The notes under the pieces are model-generated. The model searched no databases, was not told the origin of the DNA, and was given only the letters and a program-made list of their open reading frames with translations. Made by a program: the position numbers and the translations under genes. From Paenibacillaceae bacterium (GTDB lineage: Bacteria; Bacillota; Bacilli; Paenibacillales; NBRC-103111): a stretch of 64,000 nt of DNA. Every line of letters begins with the position of its first letter. Within the stretch, counting starts at the first letter, position 1. The stretch covers positions 434,001 through 498,000 of the forward strand of contig JAQSYI010000001.1 of assembly GCA_029256185.1 (NCBI GenBank). The letters run 5' to 3'. Shown here piece after piece: positions 9,108-18,115 of this stretch.

Positions 9108-11408
9108 TTGAAGAAAAGAAACGGAATATTTATGATATGGTTCGTTTCTTATTTGCTGGTTCTTTCCATACCTTTATTATTCTTTATCGTCTTTCAATTT
9201 CAGAGTCAACGTCTTCTGGAATCCGAAATCAAACGTTCCAATGACGCTTTGCTGACCCAGGTGAAGCAAAGTATGGATAACCAGTTAAATGATATCAGCC
9301 GTTTAGGCACCCAGCTGCTGAACGATTCACGAATCCCCTATATTCTCCAGCATGTGGAGGATGAGGAGCCTTTTTGGAAATTGACGGCGGCGGATGTGAT
9401 ATCCAGCTTCTACAATTATAAGATTGCCAACGGAACCATTACCGATTTTTATCTTTATTCCAACGTGGCGGATACAGGCTTAACCACCACCACCATGAAT
9501 CAGGGAAGTCTCATCTATGCCAATTACCATCAGGCAAGCGGCATGAAGAGAGAGGAATGGTCTGCACTGATGGCCCGCTGGGATAAGGGCTCGTTTGTCA
9601 ACTTGGGCCGGGATGTCCAGACAGGCGCGCAGCTTGTCTATTTGGAGAACCTGTCCTTTCCTTATATTAACCGGGATGCCGTGAAGCTTGTTGTCATGTT
9701 GAACAACGAGCGGATGCTGCAGGCGATTGCCAATGTCAGGCTGACCGGAGATACGACGGTGTTGATCATGGATGCCGATCAGCGCGTCGTGATGGCCACA
9801 GACCCCACATGGCCGGAATCGGATTTCGGACTGTCGCTTGCTTACTTTGAAGGGCTTCAAGGCTCCTTTCAGTCTGACTGGAACTCCAGGCGGGTAACGT
9901 TCTCCTATTTGAAATCGGATGAAACCGAGTGGACGTACGTGACGGTTATTCCAACTGAAGTATACGAATCCGGAATGGCCAAGTTACGGATGTGGATGGG
10001 CTGGTATCTCATCTTGTGCGTCGGAATCGGAGGCGCGGCGGCCTATTGGATTACGCGGAGGAACTACCGGCCGATTGGGAGCATGGTGGACTTCGTATCC
10101 GACAAGGTTAAGGTCAATCTGGAGCAGTCGAAGAACGAATTTACTATTCTGCAGAATTATATGAAAGAAAGTGTGACCCGTCAGGATGAATCGGACCAAC
10201 GGCTGAAGGAACAGCACCAGACCATGCGGGGGAACTTCCTAATCCGGCTGTTGAGAGGCAAGACTGACACGAATCCCGCTCTTATCCATGCGTTGGAGCG
10301 GTACGAATTCCGGTTCGTAAGCGATACATTCATGGTGATCCTGGTTCAACTGGAGAATTTCGAAGGGCTCTTCCGGACTGATGTGGAGACAGAGAAGCGC
10401 GATCAGTTTGTTCATCTGATCCTGACCAATATTATGGAAGAGATGATTAACCGGCATCATCAGTCCTATTCGGTTGAAATAGACGGGAAGGTCGCCTTCC
10501 TGGTCAATGTCCGCGGCCAGGCGGATCAGGCGAAGCCCGCAACGGTGCAGGCCGTCAAGGAAGCGCAGCAATTTATCCAGGAGAAATTCTGCATCACATG
10601 CTCCATTGCGGTCAGTGATACCCATATGTATTGGAGCGGTATCGCAGCGGCTTATCAGGAGGCTCTGGAAACGATCGAATATAAATTCATCTTGGGGCAG
10701 AACCAGATCATCTCTCACGATATGGTCAAACGTCCCAAGGAGGAGCTGTATTACCCGCTGGAGGTGGAGCGGCAGCTCATCAGCCACATTTCCGTCGGCA
10801 ATTACGGCGAGGCGGCCGAAGTGGTGCAGCATGTCCTGAGCACCAATTTTTCCGGGGGAACGCTGTCCATTCAGCTGGGGAAATGCCTGATGTTCGAGCT
10901 GATCGGCACCATGCTGAAGGCCGTGGAGCAGATCAAGCTGAGCTCCAAGGAGATAGAGCTTGAGAAGATGGACTTGTTCCGGAGCATGGTTCAGTGCGAG
11001 ACCATTGCCGAGATCGAAGCGGAGATTATGATGTTCCTGACGTCGGTATGCGATTATTTGCAGTCGAAGAAGAAGAGCCATAATACGGATCTGCGGGATG
11101 ATATCAAAGCGTACATCATGGAGAAGCTTCATGACAATAACTTGAGCTTGACCATGATTTCCGTTCAATTTAATATCAATCCGTCTTACTTATCCCGGTT
11201 TTTCAAGGAGCAATTCGGAGAAAACCTGATTGATTTCATCAATAGACAGCGGATCGAATATGCCAAGGTGCTGCTTCGTGAGAGCAATATGCCGATTAAC
11301 GAGGTTCTGGAGAAATCCGGGTTCACGAATAACAATACGTTTACGCGTGTGTTCAAGCGCTATGAGAACATGACTCCGAGCCAATACAAACAAATTCAGC
11401 CCAATTAA
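9108..11408 (+). CDS. Membrane-anchored AraC-family sensor-regulator
   Basis: One-component regulator of 766 residues placed after its importer genes. TM1 lies near residues 7-30, an extracellular sensor domain follows, TM2 is near 296-318 and is followed by 'TRRNYRPIGSMV', then a cytoplasmic region and a C-terminal AraC domain ending 'YENMTPSQYKQ'. The TTG at 9108 is preferred because GGAGGG lies 6-7 nt upstream; an in-frame GTG at 9087 has no clear binding site. It closely parallels the regulator at 21866 in both layout and linker motif. The likely role is activation of the operon at 5534 by an extracellular oligosaccharide (inference). Confidence 0.93.
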   Translation: MKKRNGIFMIWFVSYLLVLSIPLLFFIVFQFQSQRLLESEIKRSNDALLTQVKQSMDNQLNDISRLGTQLLNDSRIPYILQHVEDEEPFWKLTAADVISSFYNYKIANGTITDFYLYSNVADTGLTTTTMNQGSLIYANYHQASGMKREEWSALMARWDKGSFVNLGRDVQTGAQLVYLENLSFPYINRDAVKLVVMLNNERMLQAIANVRLTGDTTVLIMDADQRVVMATDPTWPESDFGLSLAYFEGLQGSFQSDWNSRRVTFSYLKSDETEWTYVTVIPTEVYESGMAKLRMWMGWYLILCVGIGGAAAYWITRRNYRPIGSMVDFVSDKVKVNLEQSKNEFTILQNYMKESVTRQDESDQRLKEQHQTMRGNFLIRLLRGKTDTNPALIHALERYEFRFVSDTFMVILVQLENFEGLFRTDVETEKRDQFVHLILTNIMEEMINRHHQSYSVEIDGKVAFLVNVRGQADQAKPATVQAVKEAQQFIQEKFCITCSIAVSDTHMYWSGIAAAYQEALETIEYKFILGQNQIISHDMVKRPKEELYYPLEVERQLISHISVGNYGEAAEVVQHVLSTNFSGGTLSIQLGKCLMFELIGTMLKAVEQIKLSSKEIELEKMDLFRSMVQCETIAEIEAEIMMFLTSVCDYLQSKKKSHNTDLRDDIKAYIMEKLHDNNLSLTMISVQFNINPSYLSRFFKEQFGENLIDFINRQRIEYAKVLLRESNMPINEVLEKSGFTNNNTFTRVFKRYENMTPSQYKQIQPN

Positions 11409-11420
11409 TCGGGCAATATC

Positions 11421-11460
11421 TAAGCTCTCCAGACGACTGTGTTCGTACGTGGAGAGCTTA
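11421..11460. terminator. Terminator between convergent genes
   Basis: TAAGCTCTCCA (11421-11431) pairs perfectly with TGGAGAGCTTA (11450-11460) around an 18-nt loop and is followed by TTTGT. It lies 12 bp after the regulator stop and could also serve the minus-strand spoVR transcript. Confidence 0.7.
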
Positions 11461-11617
11461 TTTGTGCAACCGTCTAGATCCGAGAATATCGGAGACGGAA
11501 TCTGTATCGATGGCGCGGCGGCTTCGTCCGCTGGCTTTCTCCGGCATTTTTTTCGGTGTATTGGATATGGTTTCCGCAATCGGATTTACCTGGATGAACT
11601 CCAGCGTTCGGGTATGC

Positions 11618-12868
11618 TCAGCCCGCCTCCAGCTTCTCCCCGTCATAGCGGTAGGTGAGCTTGCTCTTGTCGGCAGCCCGGGTTTCCAGATGGACAGGAC
11701 GTCCCCATAGCCGGTGAACCAGCGGCAGGGTGCGTTCCACATACTTGCGGTCCAGATTCATCCCCTCATAACGGTGCAGGAGCAGAAGCTCACCGTTGCC
11801 GCCGTAATCATCATCCATGGCCGTCACATAGGGGAATCCGCCGTTGGTCCGCTGACGGATCAGGGTGTCCCGCACTTCATTCACGTCCTTGTTGGTGACC
11901 ACATAGAGATCATCCTTGCGCCCGAACAGGAACAGATCCATCTCCTCCACCAGCGTTTTGTCCAGGTAGTTGCGGAGGAACGACACGTCGGATTCCGTCT
12001 CCCGGATTTCGTAGAGGGCGTCGATGCCCTTGTGGCGTTCGATGTATTCGAACATTTTCAGCCCGAGGTAATAGGGATTGAGACTGCCTACTCCAGGCTG
12101 CACCACGCCCGCATTCATCTTGGCGAACTCCATGATCTCCCTGTCGGTAAGGTCTAGCTCCCGGACCAGACGGAGATGCCAGAAGGTGGCCCAGCCTTCG
12201 TTCATGATCTTCGTCTCCATTTGCGGCCAGAAGTAGAGCATTTCCTCCCGCAGCATGTACAGGATCTCCCGCTGCCAATCTTTGAGTATCCTGCTCCGTC
12301 CGGCGATAAAACCGACTACATCCTTGCTGCCGCCCTCCGCCTCGCGAAAGCCCTCCTTGCCTCCGAAGCGGGTGTGGGGATCAATATGCTCGTGAATGGC
12401 CAAGCCCGCATCCAGCGCCAGCTCTACCTCCTCGGTCCCGAATTCCTGCTCGAAGGCCCGCATCCGCTCGGCGAACACCGCCATCCGCTCCACCATCCGG
12501 CGGTCCGTGCGGGAGAACATGGCATTGTTCTTGAAGAAGTCGCTGTGGGCCAGCACATGAGCCACAATCAGCTTGTTCTGGAGCAGTGAATTGCGGTCCA
12601 GCAGGAAGGCATAGCAGGGGTTGGAGTTGATCACCAGCTCATAAATCCGGCTCAGCCCGTAATCATACTCGGATTTCATCCGCTGGTAGGTTTTGCCGAA
12701 GCTCCAATGGGTGAAGCGGGTGGGCATCCCGTAGGCGCCGATGGAATACAGCACCTCTGCCGGGCAAACCTCATAGCGCATAGGGAAGAAGTCCAGCCCG
12801 CCCTCCGCGGCCCGCCGGGTAATCTGACCGATGGCTTCCTCCAGTTGTTCGTATTCCGCCTGTTTCAT
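11618..12868 (-). CDS. spoVR: SpoVR family stage V sporulation protein
   Basis: SpoVR is involved in spore cortex formation in Bacillus; its biochemical activity is unclear. The protein has 416 residues with the ATG at 12868, which has AAAGGAGG 7 nt upstream; longer in-frame versions lack a binding site. Family sequences visible include 'GLDFFPMRYEVCPAE', 'YGMPTRFTHWSFGKTY', 'IYELVINSNPCYAFLLD' and 'LIVAHVLAHSDFFKNN'. It is somewhat shorter than the roughly 470-residue Bacillus protein, mainly at the C-terminus. It is the last gene of a minus-strand prkA-yhbH-spoVR cluster, matching the yeaG-yeaH-ycgB association known in enterobacteria. Confidence 0.96.
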   Translation of the reverse strand: MKQAEYEQLEEAIGQITRRAAEGGLDFFPMRYEVCPAEVLYSIGAYGMPTRFTHWSFGKTYQRMKSEYDYGLSRIYELVINSNPCYAFLLDRNSLLQNKLIVAHVLAHSDFFKNNAMFSRTDRRMVERMAVFAERMRAFEQEFGTEEVELALDAGLAIHEHIDPHTRFGGKEGFREAEGGSKDVVGFIAGRSRILKDWQREILYMLREEMLYFWPQMETKIMNEGWATFWHLRLVRELDLTDREIMEFAKMNAGVVQPGVGSLNPYYLGLKMFEYIERHKGIDALYEIRETESDVSFLRNYLDKTLVEEMDLFLFGRKDDLYVVTNKDVNEVRDTLIRQRTNGGFPYVTAMDDDYGGNGELLLLHRYEGMNLDRKYVERTLPLVHRLWGRPVHLETRAADKSKLTYRYDGEKLEAG

Positions 12869-12966
12869 AGGGGGCCTCCTTTCTATAGAAGATGATGGTG
12901 ATGAATGGGGCCGAGGTCTATATTTTCCCAATTCACCCTGTGCTTCCGAGCCGGTCTGCGTGTTTC

Positions 12967-13012
12967 CGGCATGCACCGGCGCTGAGCTGTACGTTCTTCG
13001 GCATGCACCGGC
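12967..13012. repeat. Short direct repeat between yhbH and spoVR
   Basis: CGGCATGCACCGGC occurs at 12967-12980 and 12999-13012, a period of 32 bp, in the 183-bp gap between the two genes. Each copy contains the palindrome GCATGC. No function is evident; no promoter or terminator was recognised in the gap. Confidence 0.6.
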
Positions 13013-13051
13013 ACCGACCTATCGCTTCTTCCAGGTCCTCTTGCACTGGCC

Positions 13052-14371
13052 TTACCCTGCGGCTGTTTCCCCGAAGAACCGCTTCAGAGTGGCGTGGACA
13101 TCACCTTTCTCCTGCAGAACCGCCAGAGTAAAGGCATCGTGCCGGATATGGGAGAAGGCATCCCACAGGCGGCTTGTCCGCATGTATCGGCGGATTTCGC
13201 CGTATCCCAGCAGATTGGTGCGTTCCAGCAACTTCTTCACCAGCTGAGTGGACAGCTCGTTGTCCGAATCCATGTTATCCCCGTCGGTAAAATGAAAGGC
13301 ATATGCATTGTACAGCGAAGCCGGATACCTCCTGTCCAGCAGTTCCAATGCCAATTGGTATACCGAGGAGCAGCGGGTGCCGCCGCTCTCCCCTCTGGAG
13401 AAGAAGGCCTCCTCGGCCACCTGCTTGGCCTCCGTATCATGGGCGAGGAAGCAGACGTCAACCTGCTCATACTTGGTGCGGAGAAACCGGACCATCCAGA
13501 AATAGAAGCTGCGGGCGATATACTTCTCGAAGCTGCCCATGGAGCCGGAGGTATCCATCATGGCGAACACCACTGCGCTGCTCTGGGGCTTGCGGACCTC
13601 TTCCCAGGTTTTGAACCGCATATCTTCGTTGCGGATCAGACCTGCCCCTGCACTGCCGCCCGCGGCATTCCCAAGGCTGCTGCTGTCCCCGGAGCGGCCA
13701 CCGGAATGACCATCTCCGGAATAACCACCGCCAGAATGACCACCTCTGGAATAACCACCGCCGGAATGACCATTGCCAGAATGACCGTCTTCGGAATGAC
13801 CATCTCCGGGATAACCACCGCCGGCCAGACTGCGCCGCTTCAGGGATTCCATCAGGGTCCGCCGTTTGTCGATATTGCCCATCATTCCCTTGCGGCGAAT
13901 ATCATTGAACCGGATATCCTCCACCGACAGATCCGTCTCGCTCTTCGGCTTCAGACGGGGCAGGCTTAGGTCCTCAAAGATCAGTTCAGCCAAATCATCC
14001 ACTGTCACCTCCGCTTCATAATATTCCGCTCCCGGCTGGTCCCCCGGCTGGCCTTCCTGGCCCTGCCCGGGCTGCTGTCCTCCCGGTGAGGCCCGGCCAA
14101 CCACATCGCCCTTCTTGGTGCCGCCTGTACCCTGGCCAACATGCTGCTCCTTGCCGTAATCGTACCGGAACCGTGGCTCGTCCAGCCCGTGGATCGGCAC
14201 CTTGACAATTCTCTCCCCCTGGGAGGTAATGATGGATTCCTCACTGACCAGATCGGTCAGGTTGCGCTTAATGGCTTCCTTTACTTTTTTCGAATGGCGC
14301 TCCTGATCCCGCTCTCCCTTGCGGTGCAGGGACCAGTCATCTTGTGAGAGTACGAACAGAGGGTCCTGCAT
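13052..14371 (-). CDS. yhbH: YhbH/DUF444 family sporulation protein
   Basis: Member of the YhbH/YeaH family found with PrkA; required for normal sporulation in Bacillus, activity unknown. The protein has 439 residues from the ATG at 14371 (AAAGGAG 8-9 nt upstream); the open frame extends 49 codons further without a binding site. The N-terminus 'FVLSQDDWSLHRKGERDQ' and the central 'FEDLSLPRLKPK' are family hallmarks. The C-terminal half is a von Willebrand A-like fold with metal site 'MDTSGSMGS'. It is about 45 residues longer than the Bacillus subtilis protein, because of a Gly/His/Ser pentapeptide repeat at about residues 184-223, just before the VWA domain. Confidence 0.96.
   Translation of the reverse strand: MQDPLFVLSQDDWSLHRKGERDQERHSKKVKEAIKRNLTDLVSEESIITSQGERIVKVPIHGLDEPRFRYDYGKEQHVGQGTGGTKKGDVVGRASPGGQQPGQGQEGQPGDQPGAEYYEAEVTVDDLAELIFEDLSLPRLKPKSETDLSVEDIRFNDIRRKGMMGNIDKRRTLMESLKRRSLAGGGYPGDGHSEDGHSGNGHSGGGYSRGGHSGGGYSGDGHSGGRSGDSSSLGNAAGGSAGAGLIRNEDMRFKTWEEVRKPQSSAVVFAMMDTSGSMGSFEKYIARSFYFWMVRFLRTKYEQVDVCFLAHDTEAKQVAEEAFFSRGESGGTRCSSVYQLALELLDRRYPASLYNAYAFHFTDGDNMDSDNELSTQLVKKLLERTNLLGYGEIRRYMRTSRLWDAFSHIRHDAFTLAVLQEKGDVHATLKRFFGETAAG
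13703..13822 (-). repeat. Coding minisatellite, eight exact-length 15-bp units in yhbH
   Basis: Eight contiguous 15-bp units of the type GGAATGACCATCTCC or GGAATAACCACCGCC occupy exactly 120 bp without spacers. On the minus strand each unit encodes Gly-X-Gly-(His/Tyr)-Ser. Because 15 is a multiple of 3, gain or loss of units keeps the frame open. It lies in a variable segment between the N-terminal part and the VWA domain. Confidence 0.92.
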
Positions 14372-14927
14372 GTGAAGTGTCTCCTTTCCTTGGAGTTTAT
14401 CTGTTTTTTTCTGCGATTGCAGTAATGGAACAAGCACGAACAAACGTGAACGGACATTATCAAATTGGACTTGTCGCCGAATCTGCTCGGAACCTTGTAG
14501 CTGTATAACGCTAATCATGTGATTGAACCTGCCGCTGTATTAGTATGGATCTATTGCAGCCGAACCAGTTGCTGTATCGCTGCTGAATCTGTAACGGACC
14601 GTATCGCCCTTATCTGAGCAATTTGCACCCTTTTTGGATCCTAGCGGACACCAGCGCTCTTATTTCCTGGTTTCTAGGCTGACCTGCCGTCTTTTTCCCC
14701 AAATAGCGTCGCTCATGTCCGCTAGAATTTTGAAAAGCCCATTTTTCCCCGAATAGCGTCATCTGAGTCCGTTAGCGCCCCGCAGGCTATCCGGCAGCTG
14801 CATCCTCACGCCAGGACCCATGGGTGTAGCTAGCGCCCCGCTGTCCCCCGGCAGCTGCATCCCCAGCCCCCAGCGCCCGCCAGCCCATCCGTTGGTTGAT
14901 TTCCTCCCCCGGCATGCCGCTTCCTGC
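14372..14927. other. Gene-free spacer between prkA and yhbH with dispersed repeats
   Basis: This 556-bp gap within the prkA-yhbH cluster contains the yhbH binding site at its left end and four copies of a short TCCGYTAG repeat family (14590-14781). No good hairpin terminator follows prkA. Open frames here have no binding site or family resemblance. Confidence 0.6.
14590..14781. repeat. Cluster of four TCCGYTAG-family intergenic repeats
   Basis: Units resemble ATAAGAGCG, 3-5 variable bases, then TGWGTCCGYTAG. Plus-oriented copies lie at 14701-14731 and 14751-14781; minus-oriented copies at 14590-14620 and 14637-14667. The same family occurs at 50564-50702. The spacing is irregular and the units are outside genes. 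Confidence 0.65.
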
Positions 14928-16826
14928 TTAACGGTTCAGCAGGCTGCCCACATATTTAAGCAGATCGTTGGCGCAGGAGGCGCAGTACCCGTGATGCTCG
15001 ATCAAGCGGGCGGATACCTCGTTGATGCGCTTCAACTGGTTCTCATCCGGGTTCTTCACGGAGGTGGTAATCTTGACCACATCCTTCAAGTCCTCGAACA
15101 GCTTCTTCTCGATGGCTTCCTTCAGCTTCTCGTGGGAGGTGTAATCGAACTTGTGCCCCCGGCGGGCCAAGGAGGAGATCTTGATCAGAATTTCCTCGCG
15201 GAACGCCTTCTTCTGGTTCTCCGTAATCCCGATCTGCTCCTCGATGGAGCGCATCAGCTTCTCATCCGGATCCCGTTCCTCCTCGGTGATGGGGTCCTTC
15301 AGCTTGAAGCCGTTGCAGTAGGACTCCACATTGTCCAGATAATTGTTCATAAGCGTATGGGCGGAATCCTCAAAAGAATACACAAAAGCCCGCTGAACCT
15401 CCGTGCGGGCCAAGTGGTCATATTCCGTCCGCGCCGCCGTAATCAGATTCAGCAGACGTTCCCGCTCCTCCCTGGATATGGAGGCATGCTGATCCAGTCC
15501 TTCCTTCAACGATTTCAGCACGTCGAGAGGATTGATGCAGGGCTTGTCCCCCTTGATCAGCGCACTTGAAATCCGGTTGATCACATAGCGGGGGTCAACT
15601 CCGGACATCCCTTCGTCCGGAAATTCCTTCTTCAGCTCGGCAGCATCGCCGCTTTGAACCCCGTCTACCTCCAGACCGTCGTACAGATAGCTCTTCTTCA
15701 TCAAGTCCATCCCCGGCTTCTTGGATTCCTTCAGCCGGGACAGGATGGTGAAGGTCGCAGCCGTCCGCAGAGCGCTGGGCGCCAGATGCACCCCCTTAAT
15801 GTTGGACTGGCGGATCAGCTTGTCGTAGATCCGTTCCTCCTGGCTGATCTTCAGATTATACGGAATCCGCATCACAATCATCCGGGAGTGCAGCGCCTCA
15901 TTCTTCTTGTTGGCAATAAACGACCGGTACTCCGTCTCATTGGTGTGGGCGATAATAAGCTCGTCGGCAGAGATGAGCGCGAACCGTCCTGCCTTGAAAT
16001 TGCCCTCCTGGGTGAGAGACAGCAGATTCCACAGGAACTTCTCGTCGCACTTCAGCATTTCCTGGAACTCCATCAGTCCCCGGTTGGCCTTGTTCAGCTC
16101 TCCGTCGAAGCGGTAGGCCCGGGGATCGGATTCGGAGCCATACTGGGAAATAGTGGAGAAGTCGATGCTGCCGGTGAGGTCGGCAATGTCCTGGGACTTG
16201 GGGTCCGAGGGAGCGAAGGTACCGATGCCTGTCCGGCTTGCTTCCGAGAACAGCACCCGCACCACGGGCATCCGTTCGGCATGTCCTTCATACTCTGTGT
16301 CCAGCCGCATCCGGCAGACAGGGCACAGATCGCCCTCGATCTTCACGCCGTATTCCTGGTGGAATTCCTCCCGGAGCTCATGGGGGATCAGATGAAGCGG
16401 CTCCTCCTGCATGGGGCAGCCCTTCAGGGCATAGACCGCTCCGGCCTCGGTCCGGGTGAATTTCTCCAAGCCTTCCTTCAGCAGCGCGAGCAAGGTTGAC
16501 TTCCCGCCGCTGACCGGCCCCATCAACAGCAGCAGACGCTTGCGCACATCCAGCCGCTGGGCTGCGGGGCGGAAGTATTCCTCCACCAGCGTCTGCAGGT
16601 CATCCTCCAGTCCATACAGCTGCGAGCTGAAAAACTTGTACTCGCGGCGTCCGTCGCCCTTGTCCTCAATTCCCGCCGCTTCGATCATCCGGTAGATGCG
16701 GTCGTGGGCAAGCCCGGCAATTTCCGGACGCTCACGCACCATCTCCAGATACTGCGCGAATGTTCCCTCCCAATACAGCTGGTGCTCCTTTTCCCGGAAA
16801 TGGGACAGCTTGTCCAAGAACGCCAT
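14928..16826 (-). CDS. prkA: PrkA serine protein kinase / AAA+ protein
   Basis: PrkA is an AAA+ protein with a C-terminal kinase-like domain, linked to sporulation in Bacillus. The 632-residue length matches the 631 residues of the Bacillus subtilis protein. The ATG at 16826 has AAAAAGGAGG at 7 nt; the frame is open 11 codons further without a binding site. Walker A 'GPVSGGKST' lies near residues 100-109. Further family stretches are 'CPMQEEPLHLIP', 'GDLCPVCRMRL' and the C-terminal 'GYCASCANDLLKYV'. It is the first gene of the prkA-yhbH-spoVR cluster, transcribed away from the AraC gene at 17121. Confidence 0.97.
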   Translation of the reverse strand: MAFLDKLSHFREKEHQLYWEGTFAQYLEMVRERPEIAGLAHDRIYRMIEAAGIEDKGDGRREYKFFSSQLYGLEDDLQTLVEEYFRPAAQRLDVRKRLLLLMGPVSGGKSTLLALLKEGLEKFTRTEAGAVYALKGCPMQEEPLHLIPHELREEFHQEYGVKIEGDLCPVCRMRLDTEYEGHAERMPVVRVLFSEASRTGIGTFAPSDPKSQDIADLTGSIDFSTISQYGSESDPRAYRFDGELNKANRGLMEFQEMLKCDEKFLWNLLSLTQEGNFKAGRFALISADELIIAHTNETEYRSFIANKKNEALHSRMIVMRIPYNLKISQEERIYDKLIRQSNIKGVHLAPSALRTAATFTILSRLKESKKPGMDLMKKSYLYDGLEVDGVQSGDAAELKKEFPDEGMSGVDPRYVINRISSALIKGDKPCINPLDVLKSLKEGLDQHASISREERERLLNLITAARTEYDHLARTEVQRAFVYSFEDSAHTLMNNYLDNVESYCNGFKLKDPITEEERDPDEKLMRSIEEQIGITENQKKAFREEILIKISSLARRGHKFDYTSHEKLKEAIEKKLFEDLKDVVKITTSVKNPDENQLKRINEVSARLIEHHGYCASCANDLLKYVGSLLNR

Positions 16827-16929
16827 AAGCGGATCCTCCTTTTTAGGAATGTCATCCAAATCATTTCAGGAACAGTGGATGGCCGGCAGCTCACTTGGCA
16901 TCGGCAACTCCTGATGAAGTTGTATTTAT

Positions 16930-16935
16930 ATTATA
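16930..16935 (-). promoter_or_regulatory. Candidate -10 box upstream of prkA
   Basis: A perfect TATAAT on the minus strand lies in a very AT-rich segment about 105 bp upstream of the prkA start. A -35 hexamer 17 bp away (TTTTAT) is poor. prkA is under sporulation sigma control in Bacillus, so the vegetative-type match may be coincidental. Confidence 0.25.
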
Positions 16936-17001
16936 GCATTTATAATTATCAGATAAAAAAGAATATTCAGATTATTTTTCCGTCGTCCCCAAAAGGAGTA
17001 A

Positions 17002-17031
17002 TTTACCGGGCTTGTCCGGTTGCGGTATACT
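17002..17031 (+). promoter_or_regulatory. Putative SigA-type promoter of the AraC gene at 17121
   Basis: TTTACC (17002-17007) and TATACT (17026-17031) are separated by 18 bp, and the gene starts about 90 bp downstream. The -10 matches 5 of 6 and the -35 matches 4 of 6 consensus positions. Confidence 0.45.
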
Positions 17032-17120
17032 GGTTAACAGGATCACTTTGCCCAAGGCCGGGCAGTGGTGCATCTTGCATCCATATGATTGATCCGGCAA
17101 ATGGAGGGGAGAAGGACATA

Positions 17121-17951
17121 ATGAGCAAGCTGGACATTTTCAATGATCTGTCCGAGCAGATTAGCGTTCGCATCCGGTCTTGCTTCGATGAACACCATGG
17201 GAGCGATTGGAAGGAGAGCAAGCTTCACGGCGATTACGATATCTGGCTTATGCTGGCAGGTGAGGCAAGAATCGATACCTATGAAGGGGACTACTTGGCC
17301 CAGGCCGGGGATGCGGTATTCTTCTATCCCAATCTTTCTTACACCGCCTCTACCGGAAGCGAAGGCTGCCGGTTTATTTTCATCCACTTCGATTTCAGCG
17401 TAGGCAATCAATCCAAGATTCTCAATGATTACGGCCTGGCGGGCATCGTTCCCGGCAGTCTGATTGCAGAGGAAGGACGGCAGTTCCGCCTCGCCTACGA
17501 CGCGTTCAAAACGCGCAGCAGCATGTCGGCCCTGGCGCTGAAGGGAAGCCTGCTCACACTGCTGGCGCGGATCATCAGCATTTATGGAGAAGGGAATTTC
17601 GCCGGGAAATTCCAGCACTCACAGCCTGCCGGATATACCACCAGTATGGCCGCTTTGCAGCCTGTGTTCAATTATATCCATGATCATTTGTACAAGTCGG
17701 TGCGGATTCAGCAGCTGGCGGAGGTGGCCGGGATGTCAGAGAAATACTTCATTTCCTTCTTCAAGAACGCCCTGGGTATTACGCCCGGACAGTACGTGTA
17801 CCATCTGAAAATGAACAAGGCCAGAGATTTGCTCTGCAAGCGCAAATATTCCATTAAGCAGATCGCCGACCAATTGGGTTATCCCGACGCCTACAGCTTT
17901 TCCAAGGCCTTCAAGAAATTCTATCATACGCCTCCCTCCAAATTTATCTGA
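17121..17951 (+). CDS. Cupin-type AraC family transcriptional regulator
   Basis: Soluble one-component regulator of 276 residues. The N-terminal half is a cupin-like sugar-sensing domain ('GDYLAQAGDAVFFYPN', 'CRFIFIHFDF'). The C-terminal ~100 residues carry two helix-turn-helix motifs ('IQQLAEVAGMSEKYFISFFK' and 'SIKQIADQLGYPDAYSFSKA'). The start at 17121 follows GGAGGGGAGAAGG; the upstream open frame runs through non-coding sequence. It lies just upstream of and codirectional with the GH4 gene, which it probably controls. A short N-terminal fragment of a close paralogue survives at 34848. Confidence 0.94.
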   Translation: MSKLDIFNDLSEQISVRIRSCFDEHHGSDWKESKLHGDYDIWLMLAGEARIDTYEGDYLAQAGDAVFFYPNLSYTASTGSEGCRFIFIHFDFSVGNQSKILNDYGLAGIVPGSLIAEEGRQFRLAYDAFKTRSSMSALALKGSLLTLLARIISIYGEGNFAGKFQHSQPAGYTTSMAALQPVFNYIHDHLYKSVRIQQLAEVAGMSEKYFISFFKNALGITPGQYVYHLKMNKARDLLCKRKYSIKQIADQLGYPDAYSFSKAFKKFYHTPPSKFI

Positions 17952-18023
17952 AGCCAAGCAGCGGCATTGATCCGAAGTCAAGGGCAGCAGTTCCTCTCCC
18001 GGTTTTTCGCAAAATCTTACTTT

Positions 18024-18052
18024 TTGATATCTTCCCCATACTGTGGAATATT
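18024..18052 (+). promoter_or_regulatory. Putative SigA-type promoter of the GH4-GH105 operon
   Basis: TTGATA (18024-18029) and AATATT (18047-18052) are spaced by 17 bp, 64 bp before the GH4 start. The -35 matches 5 of 6 consensus positions and the -10 four of 6, suggesting activator dependence. Confidence 0.45.
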
Positions 18053-18077
18053 CTCATTTCTGCTCCCGGTGATACCA

Positions 18078-18092
18078 TTAGGGTATCCCTAA
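18078..18092 (+). promoter_or_regulatory. Palindrome TTAGGG-TAT-CCCTAA, possible operator
   Basis: Perfect 6-bp half-sites TTAGGG and CCCTAA flank a 3-bp centre, about 25 bp downstream of the putative -10 box and 24 bp before the GH4 start codon. The position would suit a repressor operator. No other copy was noticed in the window. Confidence 0.35.
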
Positions 18093-18115
18093 CAGAGAGG
18101 AATGGAGTAATCAAT

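Noticed and set aside
13703..13822. Possible CRISPR array
   Set aside because: The 15-bp units are contiguous without spacers, vary in sequence, and are translated in the yhbH frame.
16704..17120. Long N-terminal extension of the AraC protein at 17121
   Set aside because: The open frame runs back through the prkA start and AT-rich promoter DNA; a clear ribosome binding site marks 17121.
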